Notes: generated from the sequence alone by a model not told the origin. A stretch of 64,000 nucleotides of DNA from Candidatus Gastranaerophilales bacterium (GCA_910588555.1 CAJUPC010000001.1:1-64000), one strand, 5' to 3'. Counted from the stretch's first letter, positions 7,944-17,215 are shown. Numbers and translations: made by a program.

Positions 7944-9074
7944 TTATTGCAAATGTTCTTTAATAATTTTAGCAACATAGTCAAAACCTGTTATTACACC
8001 AAGATTTTCTGGTTGAATATTTTTTGAATAAACAAGTACCGGAACTTTTTCTCTTGTATGGTCAGTTCCTTCAACTGTCGGGTCGCAGCCGTGGTCTGCA
8101 GTGATTATTAACAGGTCGTCATCACTCATTGCTTCAATAATGTCATCAACGTATGTGTCTATTTCTTCAATTGCTTTGCCATAACCTTTTGCGTCGTTTC
8201 TGTGACCATAAAGCATATCTGTGTCTACAAGGTTTGTGAAAATAAGAGATTTGTCTTTTTCATTTTTTACAGCTTCAAGAGTAAGCTCTAAACCTTGTTT
8301 GTTCGAACCTGTGTGAACGGCATGAGTTATACCTGATTTTGAGAAAATATCTTCGATTTTTCCTATTCCGTATACTTTCAATCCTGCGTCTTCTATTTCG
8401 TTCAAAACTGTGCGCGGCGGTATCATGGAATAATCATGTCTGTCCTTGGATATTCTTGCGGGTTTGCCGTTAATAACTTTGTAAGGTCTTGCAATTACAC
8501 GCGATACATTGTAATTACCATCATCTAGAAGCTTTCTTGCAGTTTCACACCATTTGTACAAAGTTTCAAGCGGAATTAAATCAGTATCGACGGCAACTTG
8601 AAAAACACTGTCTGCGCTTGTATAGACAATTGGAAATGCTGTCTTACGGTGTTCGTCGTTTAATTCTTCAATAATTGCAGTACCGCTTGCGGGACGGTTT
8701 GCTAAAATTCCGCCGCAGTTTGTTTCTTGTATAAACTTTTCAATAAGTTCTGAAGGGAAGCCGTCAGGGTATGTTGCAAAAGGTTTTTCAGAAATAACCC
8801 CTGCCATTTCCCAGTGACCTGTAGTTGTGTCTTTACCCTTCGATTTTTCAAGCATTGTGCCATATTTTGCAGTAGGGTTGTCAACGGGTGAAATTCCTTT
8901 GAAGTTTTGAATATTACCCAACCCCATTTTTTCCATATTTGGAACGCAAAGTCCGCCGTTAAATTCACAGACATTTTTCAACGTATTGCATTCCGGAACA
9001 TCGTTAAACTCCCTGCAATCGTCCATTGCGCCAATTCCCATAGAATCTATTACAATAACTATACTTCTTTTCAT
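7944..9074 (-). CDS. deoB: Phosphopentomutase
   Basis: 376 residues from the ATG at 9074, chosen because it begins MKRSIVIVIDSMGIGAM as in the family; a longer reading adds 12 unlikely residues. DeoB interconverts (deoxy)ribose 1- and 5-phosphate in nucleoside salvage. Alkaline-phosphatase-fold metal sites are visible: D in VIDSMG, TTGHWEM (about residue 85), and near the C-terminus ITADHGCDP and DHTREKVPVLVY. Cytoplasmic and single. Confidence 0.95.
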   Translation of the reverse strand: MKRSIVIVIDSMGIGAMDDCREFNDVPECNTLKNVCEFNGGLCVPNMEKMGLGNIQNFKGISPVDNPTAKYGTMLEKSKGKDTTTGHWEMAGVISEKPFATYPDGFPSELIEKFIQETNCGGILANRPASGTAIIEELNDEHRKTAFPIVYTSADSVFQVAVDTDLIPLETLYKWCETARKLLDDGNYNVSRVIARPYKVINGKPARISKDRHDYSMIPPRTVLNEIEDAGLKVYGIGKIEDIFSKSGITHAVHTGSNKQGLELTLEAVKNEKDKSLIFTNLVDTDMLYGHRNDAKGYGKAIEEIDTYVDDIIEAMSDDDLLIITADHGCDPTVEGTDHTREKVPVLVYSKNIQPENLGVITGFDYVAKIIKEHLQ

Positions 9075-9115
9075 AATTTTCCTATTCTTATTATATGTTG
9101 ATTTTAGCAATTTAA

Positions 9116-9640
9116 CTATTCAATGTCAATTATTGAATATGCGTTAAAATCAACTCCGCCAAAAATTATTTCAACATGATAATCTCCGTGAGAACGAAGT
9201 TTTACAAAATTAATGGTCGGTTCGTCAAAATCGTCGTCAGTTTCTTCGGCAGGAAGTTTTGCAATCAAATTGTGTGCCTGATAAAGTTTAATGTATACAT
9301 TCCCGTTTTCTTTTACACCCTCAACTTCATAATGTCCGACAGGTATTAAGTATTTGTTATCAAGTTTTAAATTTAAAGGAATGAGTAAGATTTGCGGTTC
9401 TTTTGTTGTATTTGTAAGCGCTTCTGTTTCGGAACTTTGAGAGAAGTTTTCACCTTTAGGAATATTTTTATCCCGTTTTTTCTTTTTCTGCTTGCTTTCA
9501 AGTGCTTTGTTAAACTCTTGTTCGGTAACGGGTTTTTGCCCGTATGTATTTGCGTCCCCGAAGTTGTCCCACAAATCGCCGTCCGCAAGCACTGATGTTC
9601 CGATAAATAATATAAATAAAAGAGTTAAAAATTTTTTCAT
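9116..9640 (-). CDS. Exported hypothetical protein
   Basis: 174 residues with a signal peptide (MKKFLTLLFILFIGTSVLA). After it come a charged region with a lysine-rich run (KQKKKKRDK near residue 52) and a Ser/Thr-rich linker. The C-terminal half (about 80-174) looks beta-rich, with LIPVGHYEVEG and YHVEIIFGG. No family recognised. It lies downstream of ybaB-recR on the same strand with a 46-base gap and may be co-transcribed. Confidence 0.65.
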   Translation of the reverse strand: MKKFLTLLFILFIGTSVLADGDLWDNFGDANTYGQKPVTEQEFNKALESKQKKKKRDKNIPKGENFSQSSETEALTNTTKEPQILLIPLNLKLDNKYLIPVGHYEVEGVKENGNVYIKLYQAHNLIAKLPAEETDDDFDEPTINFVKLRSHGDYHVEIIFGGVDFNAYSIIDIE

Positions 9641-9686
9641 ATTTATATTTTAATGTTTTTAAAATATAAGTAAACCTCTTTTTGAA

Positions 9687-10283
9687 TTAGATTTCGCGTC
9701 TTCCTTCGATTGCTCTTGCAATAGTTATTTCGTCGGCGTATTCCAAATCTGCGCCGACAGGAAGACCGAATGCAATACGTGAAATTTTAATGCCGAATGG
9801 CTTGATTAATTTATTTAAATAAAGGCTTGTTGCCTCGCCTTCAACAGAAGGGCTTAATGCAAGGATTACTTCTTTGACATTTTCATCTGTCAAACGGTTA
9901 AGAAGTTCTTTTATTCTTATATCGTCAGCCCCAATCCCGTCCATTGGCGAGATTAATCCTTGCAGCACGTGGTACAAGCCTTTGTATTCATTTGTTTTTT
10001 CAATAGCGATTAAGTCCTTTGTTTCTGCCACAACGCAAACTGTCGATTTGTCTCTTTGTAGAGACTGGCAGATTTCGCAAGGGCTTGAAGCTGAAAGATT
10101 GAAGCAAATTTCACAGGTTCTTGTGTTTTGTTTTGCTTCAATCATGCTTTGAGCAAATTTTTCCACTTCATTAATTGGCATTCTAAGAAGATAAAACGCC
10201 ATTCTTTGAGCAGATTTTGGTCCGACTGACGGAAATTTTTGAAAATGCTCTATTAATGTTGCTATTGATTTGGGGTAAATCAT
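9687..10283 (-). CDS. recR: Recombination protein RecR
   Basis: 198 residues, the normal length. The N-terminal helix-hairpin-helix (FPSVGPKSAQRMAFYLL) is followed by a C4 zinc motif (CEICFNLSASSPCEIC, about 57-72). A Toprim domain comes next (VVAETKDLIAIE through LALSPSVEGEAT). RecR works with RecF and RecO to load RecA at gaps. It begins one base after ybaB ends, the conserved ybaB-recR pairing. Confidence 0.96.
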   Translation of the reverse strand: MIYPKSIATLIEHFQKFPSVGPKSAQRMAFYLLRMPINEVEKFAQSMIEAKQNTRTCEICFNLSASSPCEICQSLQRDKSTVCVVAETKDLIAIEKTNEYKGLYHVLQGLISPMDGIGADDIRIKELLNRLTDENVKEVILALSPSVEGEATSLYLNKLIKPFGIKISRIAFGLPVGADLEYADEITIARAIEGRREI

Positions 10284-10284
10284 T

Positions 10285-10620
10285 TTAGAAATTCAATCCT
10301 GGAATGTTAATTCCGCCTGTTACGGCTTTCATTTTAGCTTCCATTTCTTTGCCTGCTTTTTCGCTTGCTTGATTAATAGCAGTAGAAATAATATCTTCAA
10401 GCATTTCGATTGTTTCAGCATCAACTGATGACGGATTTTCAGGATTAATTGCTTCTGGTTTCAATTTAATTGATTTGAATTTACCTTGACCGTCACAAGT
10501 TACAACAACTGCACCGCCTGCTGCTTCACCTGTAATTTCGGTTTTTGCAAGTTCTGCTTGTGTTTCTTTAAGTTTTTGCTGCAAGCTTTGAGCTTGTTTC
10601 ATCATTTGCATAATGTTCAT
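10285..10620 (-). CDS. ybaB: YbaB/EbfC nucleoid-associated protein
   Basis: 111 residues with the family layout: an N-terminal Met/Gln/Lys-rich helix (MKQAQSLQQKLKETQAEL), a central beta region (GAVVVTCDGQGKFKSIKLKPE) and a C-terminal helix ending in GGINIPGL. Dimeric DNA-binding protein, co-transcribed with recR. The ATG follows AAGGAGAG. Its 5' side faces the divergent protease gene. Confidence 0.93.
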   Translation of the reverse strand: MNIMQMMKQAQSLQQKLKETQAELAKTEITGEAAGGAVVVTCDGQGKFKSIKLKPEAINPENPSSVDAETIEMLEDIISTAINQASEKAGKEMEAKMKAVTGGINIPGLNF

Positions 10621-10726
10621 AATTATTCTCTCCTTAGTATATTTTTATATCATGCCGAACATTTTTGAATATCTTAGTAAAAACTATGGCATTGGTTTTT
10701 CCCCGCATTTATTATATAATAAAAAT

Positions 10727-11506
10727 ATGAAAAAGTATACCTATGTCGGTGAATCTTTAAAAAACGGGAAAATTATGCGCTGGACATTTATGCCTTTGAA
10801 TGTCTATATTGCACCTATGAAATTTTATTCAAAACAGGGACAGGATGCAAAATACCGTCAAATGGTTATTAAGGCATTAAATGAATGGCAGAATGCAACA
10901 AAGGGAAGAGTTTCTTTTAAGGTTGTTAATACTCTTTTGGAATCCAACGTAAATGTGGATTGGAAACGGGTTGAAAGAAAGGCGCTCGGACATTGTTATT
11001 TCAGTTATGACGGGGCAAACAGATTGTATGGTGCAGAGGTTGCAATCGGGCTTACTGAGGGAATTGTTCATGCTGATTATATGGATGAAAGTGAAGTTTA
11101 TCATACAATTTTGCATGAAATAGGGCATGCCATTGGATTAGGCCACAGTCATAATCCTGCTGATATTATGTACACTCCGCATCAAAAAGGGATAAATAAA
11201 ATTTCGCAGGGAGATATCTTGACTGTAAACTGGCTTTATACTTTGGCACAAGGTGCAACAGTTGCAGAAGTTTCATCAAAATACGGTATAGGTTCAAATG
11301 ATATCGACGATATTATTGCGAAGTTTATTGATAAAAAATCTCCCTCAGAGTTTGAAAAAGTTAAAACATCAATTAAGGTTGAAAAAAGAGATTTGCTTGA
11401 AGAACAGGAAGCTATTGCAAATTTGAGAAAATATCACATGGCATTGCAGAATGTTCAGATATCAGAAGATATGAGAAAATTCTTTATTAACAGGCAAAAT
11501 CGCTGA
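10727..11506 (+). CDS. Matrixin-type zinc metalloprotease, no signal peptide
   Basis: 259 residues from the ATG at 10727; in-frame ATGs at 10652 and 10613 are possible but none has a good ribosome site. The metzincin motif HEIGHAIGLGH gives zinc ligands H130, H134 and H140 with catalytic E131, and DIMY (M148) is the Met-turn. After about residue 165 a lysine-rich helical tail follows. A TATAAT at 10715-10720 with TTGGTT 17 bases upstream lies directly before this start. There is no signal peptide, so it is cytosolic or leaves by another route. It overlaps the acetyltransferase gene tail to tail by 20 bases. Confidence 0.75.
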   Translation: MKKYTYVGESLKNGKIMRWTFMPLNVYIAPMKFYSKQGQDAKYRQMVIKALNEWQNATKGRVSFKVVNTLLESNVNVDWKRVERKALGHCYFSYDGANRLYGAEVAIGLTEGIVHADYMDESEVYHTILHEIGHAIGLGHSHNPADIMYTPHQKGINKISQGDILTVNWLYTLAQGATVAEVSSKYGIGSNDIDDIIAKFIDKKSPSEFEKVKTSIKVEKRDLLEEQEAIANLRKYHMALQNVQISEDMRKFFINRQNR

Positions 11507-12224
11507 TTTGATAATCTATTTGGTATTTCTCAAATAATTTGTTATAGAAGTTTTTATTTTTAATAACATCTTCTCTCGTGAGTGTCATTGTAACACTGTG
11601 CGGGAAAATATATTTTTGTTTTTCCGTACTTATAATCTTAACTGCTTTTTTTGTATAACCAAGCAGGATTTTGTTTGCAAGTTTTGTTTTTAATTCAGGA
11701 CTAAGTCGTGTTTTTAATAATTCTTGAGCCTGTTTAGAATACTTTTCAAGTTCGGGGTTTTTATCGTATGCAATTGTTCTGATGTTTTCTGTTGTAAAAT
11801 TATTTCCCCATTCCATTGCAGGTTTGAAGCCACATTTTATATGGAAAGGAATTGCGGAAGAAGCTGCGGTTAATTCAATCCTTTTTACATTATTTTCCAT
11901 CATCTCTATAATGTTTGTTAAATGCATACAGGTTCCTAACCCCTTGCCTCTGTTGCCTTGATAGGTTTCCATATTATCTACGAACATATAATCAATTTCA
12001 GGCCAAATCATCATTTCTTGTGTTGCTTCAAGTTGAGAGTTATTGTTATTTATAAATCTGGTTTCGTAAAATCCCAAATGTTTATTTTTGTATATTGATA
12101 CATTATAAGGTGTTTGATTTTTGTCTGTGGTATTGCAGGTAAAATCTTCAGGAAAATTTATGCCTTGTTTACGGTAAATATAAAGACTGTTAAAAGCTAA
12201 AGGGGTTGCAAAATTTATTTTCAT
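11487..12224 (-). CDS. GNAT-like acetyltransferase
   Basis: 245 residues. A central GNAT-type core is suggested by a strand near residue 78 (DYMFVDNM), the pyrophosphate-binding loop NRGKGLGTCMHLTNIIEMM (about 91-110) and the following strand/helix with IPFHIKCGFKPA (about 126-137). No signal peptide. The N-terminal 60 and C-terminal 90 residues are not recognised. The substrate cannot be read. Confidence 0.6.
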   Translation of the reverse strand: MKINFATPLAFNSLYIYRKQGINFPEDFTCNTTDKNQTPYNVSIYKNKHLGFYETRFINNNNSQLEATQEMMIWPEIDYMFVDNMETYQGNRGKGLGTCMHLTNIIEMMENNVKRIELTAASSAIPFHIKCGFKPAMEWGNNFTTENIRTIAYDKNPELEKYSKQAQELLKTRLSPELKTKLANKILLGYTKKAVKIISTEKQKYIFPHSVTMTLTREDVIKNKNFYNKLFEKYQIDYQISDFAC

Positions 12225-12334
12225 AATCGTATAAAGTTTGTAAATGTAAAATTTTGCTATTAAATTTGATTACTTTTCTTTTTGGTGTATAATCATATCG
12301 TATTATATGTAATTTTTTATAGGGATATATAAAT

Positions 12335-13207
12335 ATGACAGTTCAAGATTGGTTTGAAAAACGTAAACAGGCTCAAATTCAGAGACGTGAATTGGAAGCT
12401 AAAGTAGAAGTTGAAATGGATCCGGATTTATGGGTTAAATGCGTTCACTGCGACGCTCAGCTTCTTAAAGAAGATTTGATTAATAACGATATGGTTTGCC
12501 CTGTTTGTGATTATCATTTCAGAATAAATGCAAGAAAACGTATTAAGCAGCTTTTTGATGAAAATTCTTTTGAAGAATTGTTTACGGAAATAAAACCGAC
12601 TGACCCTCTTGAATTTGTAGATACTGAAAGCTATAAAGACAGACTTGAGAAAGCTAATAAAAAAACAGGTCTTAATGATGCAGTTATTACAGGTATTGCC
12701 TCAATTGAGGGCTGTAAGGTTGCAACTGCAGTTATGGATTTTGATTATATGGGCGGTTCAATGGGAAGCGTTGTCGGTGAAAAAGTTACAAGAATTATTG
12801 AAAAAGCTATTGAACTTCGTTTGCCTGTGCTTGCTATTACTTCATCAGGCGGTGCGAGAATGCAGGAAAGTGCTTTGAGTTTAATGCAAATGGCAAAAAC
12901 TTCTTGTGCTGTTTCTCGTTTGGATGATGAAAAATTATTGTATATAAATCTTTTAACAGAACCTACGTTTGGCGGTGTTACAGCCAGCTTCGGCATGCTT
13001 GGTGATATTATTGTTGCGGAGCAGGGCGCAAGAATAGGTTTTGCGGGACGCAGAGTTATTGAGCAGACTATCAGACAGAAATTACCATCAGACTTCCAAA
13101 CTGCGGAATACCTTTTGAAATACGGTCAGGTGGATGTAGTTTCTGCACGTAAAGATTTGAGAAAAACTCTTGCAAATATTTTAGCTATGCATAAGGGGGA
13201 CAAATAA
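12335..13207 (+). CDS. accD: Acetyl-CoA carboxylase, carboxyltransferase beta subunit
   Basis: 290 residues. An N-terminal zinc ribbon (C36, C39, C55, C58) precedes the carboxyltransferase domain with GSMGSVVGEK and SSGGARMQE. With AccA it transfers CO2 from carboxybiotin to acetyl-CoA, the first step of fatty acid synthesis. The stop codon overlaps the next start region, and accA follows directly, a tidy accDA pair heading an operon with prmA and kdsB. AccB and AccC are not in the window. Confidence 0.97.
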   Translation: MTVQDWFEKRKQAQIQRRELEAKVEVEMDPDLWVKCVHCDAQLLKEDLINNDMVCPVCDYHFRINARKRIKQLFDENSFEELFTEIKPTDPLEFVDTESYKDRLEKANKKTGLNDAVITGIASIEGCKVATAVMDFDYMGGSMGSVVGEKVTRIIEKAIELRLPVLAITSSGGARMQESALSLMQMAKTSCAVSRLDDEKLLYINLLTEPTFGGVTASFGMLGDIIVAEQGARIGFAGRRVIEQTIRQKLPSDFQTAEYLLKYGQVDVVSARKDLRKTLANILAMHKGDK

Positions 13208-14160
13208 TGCCGGCAGTTTTAGAATTTGAAAAACCTATTATGGATATTCAGGAAAAAATTGAAGAATTAAAAAAAATAAGTTTGGAGTCAGGAATGGATC
13301 TTAATAAAGAAATTGAAACTTTTGAACAGCAGGCAGAAGACTACAGAAAAGAGTTATATTCTAATCTTAAACCTTCTCAAAAACTTCAAATTGCAAGACA
13401 TCCCGAAAGACCGAACTTTTTGGATTATGTAAGCCATATATGTGAAGACTTTGTTGAACTTCACGGCGATAGAGAAGGTATGGATGACAGAGCTATTATC
13501 GGCGGACTTGCAAAAATTGACGGTAAGCCTGTTATGATTATCGGTACTATGAAAGGTAAATCTACAAAAGAAAACCTGGAGTATAATTTTGGCATGCCTC
13601 AGCCTCAAGGTTATAGAAAAGCCTTAAGATTGTTTAAACATGCAAGCAAATTTAATATACCTATTATTACTCTAATCGACACCCCGGGGGCATATCCGGG
13701 CATCAGTGCAGAAGAAACAAATCAGGGCGGAGCAATTGCCGTAAACTTAATGCAAATGGCAAAATTGGAAGTCCCCGTAATTGCTATTATCACTGGTGAA
13801 GGCTGTTCAGGCGGTGCGTTAGGTTTGGCTGTTGCAGATAAAGTATTTTTGCTTGAGCATGCTTATTATACGGTTATTTCACCCGAAGGCTGTGCTTCAA
13901 TTTTGTGGCGTGACGCTTCTAAAGCTTCTGAGGCAGCTGACGCTTTGAAAATTACAGCTAAAGATTTAATGCAGTTCGATATTATTGACGGTGAAATTGC
14001 TGAACCTACAGGCGGAGCGCATACTAACTATGAAGAAGTTTCATCAAATATGAAGAAAACTATTTTAGATAGTATTGAGGAACTTTCAAAGTTATCAGTA
14101 AAAGATTTGAAAGAACAAAGATATCAAAAATTCAGAAAAATGGGTGTATTCTTAGGATAG
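13207..14160 (+). CDS. accA: Acetyl-CoA carboxylase, carboxyltransferase alpha subunit
   Basis: 317 residues, the usual length. An N-terminal coiled region is followed by the family hallmarks HPERPNFLDY, FGMPQPQGYRKALR, DTPGAYPGISAEE and EGCSGGALGLAV. It pairs with AccD. The ATG at 13207 follows GGGGGACAA, only a base or two past the accD stop, suggesting translational coupling. Confidence 0.97.
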   Translation: MPAVLEFEKPIMDIQEKIEELKKISLESGMDLNKEIETFEQQAEDYRKELYSNLKPSQKLQIARHPERPNFLDYVSHICEDFVELHGDREGMDDRAIIGGLAKIDGKPVMIIGTMKGKSTKENLEYNFGMPQPQGYRKALRLFKHASKFNIPIITLIDTPGAYPGISAEETNQGGAIAVNLMQMAKLEVPVIAIITGEGCSGGALGLAVADKVFLLEHAYYTVISPEGCASILWRDASKASEAADALKITAKDLMQFDIIDGEIAEPTGGAHTNYEEVSSNMKKTILDSIEELSKLSVKDLKEQRYQKFRKMGVFLG

Positions 14161-14164
14161 AATA

Positions 14165-15064
14165 ATGGACAATTACTACGAATTACAAATTAAAATTAAC
14201 CCCGAAATTGAAGATATTGTCTCTGAATTCTGTTTTGAAAATCTTCCTTGTGAAGGTGTACTTCTTGCAGAAGAAGCATACAAAGATTTGGAAATGATTT
14301 CTACTACAGAAGGTACATTGAAAGTGTTTTTGACAGAAGAACCGCAAAATCTTTCTCAGCTTTTAACTCAAGAACGTGAAATTCTCAAGTCACGCGGACT
14401 TTTGGATGAAGAACTTGGGAGCTGGGAATTTGTAATTTCTAACAAACCAAATGAAGATTGGTCTAAAAAATGGAAAGAAAAATGGACTGTAACAAAGGTT
14501 TCGGATAGAATTACCGTTGTACCCGACTGGATTGATTATGCGCCTCAAAGAGATGATGAGGTTATTATAAAACTTGAACCGGGATGTGCTTTTGGAACGG
14601 GAACTCATCAGACAACACAATTGTGTATGAAAGCAATTGAAAAATACATGCCTCAAAATGCGCTTGTCGCAGATATTGGTATGGGTTCGGGAATTTTAGC
14701 AATTTGTGCAAAAAAATTCGGAGCTAGTTTTGTTTACGGCTGTGATAATGATGAAACAGTCATTGACGTTGCAAAAGAAAATGCAGTAAAGAACAATGCG
14801 GAATGTTCATTTGAGCTTAACACAACTGATAAAATAACAGATAAATTTGATTTTGTTCTAGCCAATATTTTGCATAATGTCCTTGCAGAAATCATGGGTG
14901 ATTTGAAAAATATTATGAACAGCAGTGCTATTATGGTTCTGTCCGGAATTTTGGATGAGAAAAAGCCCGTTGTTTTGGAAGCAATAAAAAAACATAATTT
15001 GGAATTGATAGAAGAAGCACATCAAGACCAATGGACTGCATTAATTGTAAGAAAGGTTGATTAA
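14165..15064 (+). CDS. prmA: Ribosomal protein L11 methyltransferase
   Basis: 299 residues. The N-terminal substrate domain (about 1-120) is followed by a class I SAM methyltransferase domain with CAFGTGTHQTT, motif I VADIGMGSGILAI (about 168-180) and LANILHNVL. PrmA methylates L11 on several residues. It starts 4 bases after accA, in the same operon. Confidence 0.95.
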   Translation: MDNYYELQIKINPEIEDIVSEFCFENLPCEGVLLAEEAYKDLEMISTTEGTLKVFLTEEPQNLSQLLTQEREILKSRGLLDEELGSWEFVISNKPNEDWSKKWKEKWTVTKVSDRITVVPDWIDYAPQRDDEVIIKLEPGCAFGTGTHQTTQLCMKAIEKYMPQNALVADIGMGSGILAICAKKFGASFVYGCDNDETVIDVAKENAVKNNAECSFELNTTDKITDKFDFVLANILHNVLAEIMGDLKNIMNSSAIMVLSGILDEKKPVVLEAIKKHNLELIEEAHQDQWTALIVRKVD

Positions 15065-15065
15065 T

Positions 15066-15797
15066 ATGGGAAAAACTGCTGTTATAATCCCTGCACGTTA
15101 CGGTTCTTCAAGATTGGAAGGTAAACCGTTAATTGAAGTTGGCGGAAAACCTATAATTCAATGGGTTTATGAGAAAGCTATGCAAGCAAAACTTGCTGAT
15201 ATTATTATAGTTGCAACCGATGATGAGAGAATTTTTAATGCAGTTAAAGCTTTCGGCGGGAATGTTGAAATGACTTCTATTGAGCATAAATGCGGCTCTG
15301 ACCGAATTAAAGAAGTGGTAATGCGCCATCCAGAGATTTCATATATAGTTAATCTTCAAGGGGATGAACCGTTAATAAAACCTGAAAGTATTGATGAAGT
15401 TGCAAAAAATGTTAAAGATGACGAAATTGCTGATATTTCTACATTAATCAGAAAGATTTCTGCGGAAGAAGCAGAAAATCCAAACCTTGTAAAATGTGTT
15501 AAAGATAATAACGGTTTTGCAATGTATTTTTCACGTTCTAAAATTCCGTTTGAAAGAAATTGTGGTAAAGCTGATTTTTACGGACATTTAGGAATATATG
15601 GTTATAAAAGAGAAGCTCTTATAAAAATGACTGAACTGCCTCAAAGTTCTTATGAACAATCTGAGAGTCTTGAACAATTAAGAGCATTACAAAACGGAAT
15701 GAAAATAAAAACTTCTCTTGTTGATTTTGTGCCTATAGGAATTGATACAGCTGAAGATTTAGAAAAATTTAAGAAAGCTGTTTTAAATTTGAATTAA
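15066..15797 (+). CDS. kdsB: 3-deoxy-manno-octulosonate cytidylyltransferase
   Basis: 243 residues from the ATG at 15066. KdsB activates KDO as CMP-KDO for lipopolysaccharide inner core, so it marks an LPS-making cell. Motifs: VIIPARYGSSRLEGKPL (N-terminal nucleotide loop), VATDDERI and NLQGDEPLI. The start lies one base past the prmA stop. The 3' end overlaps the convergent XRE gene by 15 bases. Confidence 0.96.
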   Translation: MGKTAVIIPARYGSSRLEGKPLIEVGGKPIIQWVYEKAMQAKLADIIIVATDDERIFNAVKAFGGNVEMTSIEHKCGSDRIKEVVMRHPEISYIVNLQGDEPLIKPESIDEVAKNVKDDEIADISTLIRKISAEEAENPNLVKCVKDNNGFAMYFSRSKIPFERNCGKADFYGHLGIYGYKREALIKMTELPQSSYEQSESLEQLRALQNGMKIKTSLVDFVPIGIDTAEDLEKFKKAVLNLN

Positions 15798-16007
15798 CAA
15801 TCTGCTTGGATTAACCTTGAAAAGTTCTGCAATTTTAAACAGCATTGTTAAACTAATTCTTTCTTTTCTATTCTCAACACGGCTGATAAATTCACGTGAA
15901 CAGCTTAATTTTTCTGCCATTTTTTCTTGTGACAGTTTAGCGGCAGTTCTTAATTTGCGAATATTATAAGCAATAATTGCATGATATTTTATTTCTTCTT
16001 CTGTCAT
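15783..16007 (-). CDS. Small XRE-family transcriptional regulator
   Basis: 74 residues that are almost all helix-turn-helix: IRKLRTAAKLSQEKMAEKL, then CSREFISRVENRKERISL and LFKIAELFKVNPSRLL. Cytoplasmic DNA-binding protein; target unknown. It lies tail to tail with kdsB and divergent from rpaB, with 237 bases between starts. That gap is very AT-rich and holds presumptive promoters but no gene. Confidence 0.85.
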   Translation of the reverse strand: MTEEEIKYHAIIAYNIRKLRTAAKLSQEKMAEKLSCSREFISRVENRKERISLTMLFKIAELFKVNPSRLLIQI

Positions 16008-16244
16008 AATATATATTAAAGCTATATCATATCATTAATGCTATGAAGCAGAACATCACCCGAAAGGGTATTTTATAATATTTAGCTGTTTAGACAATAA
16101 ATTTTTAAAAAGTACTTGCAATTTTTTACAAATTAAATTAATATATATATACAAATATTAAAGAAAATTTAAAAAAGTCAATATTTTGTAATATTTTATA
16201 TTTGTGCTATATTGTAGGTGTTAGATTATTATAAGGAAAAAGAA

Positions 16245-16994
16245 ATGACTGAAAACGCAGAAATGCCAAATGAAACGGAAGACCGCCAAAGAATTCTTCT
16301 GGCGGATGATGAAGCAAGTATCAGACGTATTTTGGAAACAAGATTAAAAATGGCGGGTTATGATGTTTATACAGCTCAAGACGGAGAAGAAGCTGTAAAT
16401 TCTTTCAATAAAAATAACCCTGATTTAGTTGTTCTCGACGTCATGATGCCTAAAATGGACGGTTACGGTGTAACAAGAGAAATTAGAAGAACTTCTGATG
16501 TTCCTATCATTATTCTTACAGCTCTTGGCGATGTATCTGAAAGAATTACAGGTTTGGAATTGGGTGCAGATGATTATGTAATTAAACCGTTTTCTCCAAA
16601 AGAATTAGAAGCACGTGTAAAAGCTGTTTTAAGACGTACAAATAATAGAGAAACAGTTACTCCGTCAGGAAAAGTTACTAAAAATGTTATTACAACAGGT
16701 AATATTAAAATTGATACTGCTCGTCGTCAAGTATTCAGAAAAAATGAAAGAATTCGTTTGACAGGCATGGAGTTCAGTTTGTTGGAACTTTTGGTAAACA
16801 ATTCAGGTCAAGCATTCTCAAGAAACGAAATTTTGCAGCACGTATGGGCTTATCCGCCTGACCACAGAATTGATACACGCGTAGTTGATGTTCATATTTC
16901 AAGATTGCGTTCAAAATTGGAAGCTGATCCCGCAAATCCTGAATTGATATTGACAGCACGCGGAATTGGTTATATGTTTCAGCGTATCAGTTAA
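16245..16994 (+). CDS. rpaB: OmpR-family response regulator, RpaB-like
   Basis: 249 residues from the ATG at 16245, which follows AAGGAAAAAG; an upstream GTG is less likely. The receiver domain (about 15-130) has DDEASIRRILETRL, the phospho-acceptor D in VVLDVMMPKMDGYG, and KPFSPKELEARV. A winged-helix DNA-binding domain (about 155-245) follows. The wording of the receiver is very close to cyanobacterial RpaB (Ycf27), which controls light-stress genes there; this neighbourhood has no photosynthesis gene. No sensor kinase adjoins it. It ends in its own terminator. Confidence 0.85.
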   Translation: MTENAEMPNETEDRQRILLADDEASIRRILETRLKMAGYDVYTAQDGEEAVNSFNKNNPDLVVLDVMMPKMDGYGVTREIRRTSDVPIIILTALGDVSERITGLELGADDYVIKPFSPKELEARVKAVLRRTNNRETVTPSGKVTKNVITTGNIKIDTARRQVFRKNERIRLTGMEFSLLELLVNNSGQAFSRNEILQHVWAYPPDHRIDTRVVDVHISRLRSKLEADPANPELILTARGIGYMFQRIS

Positions 16995-17007
16995 TTTATA
17001 AATAAAT

Positions 17008-17044
17008 AAAAAAATTCCGTCAGTTAAGGCGGAATTTTTTTTTT
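17008..17044 (+). terminator. Terminator of rpaB
   Basis: AAAATTCCGTC, loop AGTTAA, GGCGGAATTTT, then a long T-run, 14 bases past the stop. Confidence 0.88.
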
Positions 17045-17092
17045 ACAAAAGTCTTGATTTCATTAATTTTTATGTTACTATAATAAAGTAAT

Positions 17093-17169
17093 GGCGCCTG
17101 TCGTCAAGTGGTTAAGACCTCGGATTGTGGTTCCGATATGCATGGGTTCGAATCCCATCAGGCGCCCCA
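17093..17169 (+). tRNA. tRNA-His (anticodon GTG), CCA encoded
   Basis: G-1 at 17093 pairs with C73, the histidine identity pair. The acceptor is GCGCCTG/CAGGCGC, the anticodon stem TCGGA/TCCGA encloses TTGTGGT (anticodon GTG) and the T loop is TTCGAAT. CCA is encoded (17167-17169). A TATAAT-like box lies about 15 bases upstream. Confidence 0.95.
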
Positions 17170-17180
17170 TTATAATTTAG

Positions 17181-17205
17181 AAAATCCCCATAGCGGGATT
17201 TTTTT
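17181..17205 (+). terminator. Terminator after tRNA-His
   Basis: AAAATCCC, loop CATAGC, GGGATTTT and further T, 12 bases past the tRNA. Confidence 0.8.
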
Positions 17206-17215
17206 AGTATAATAA

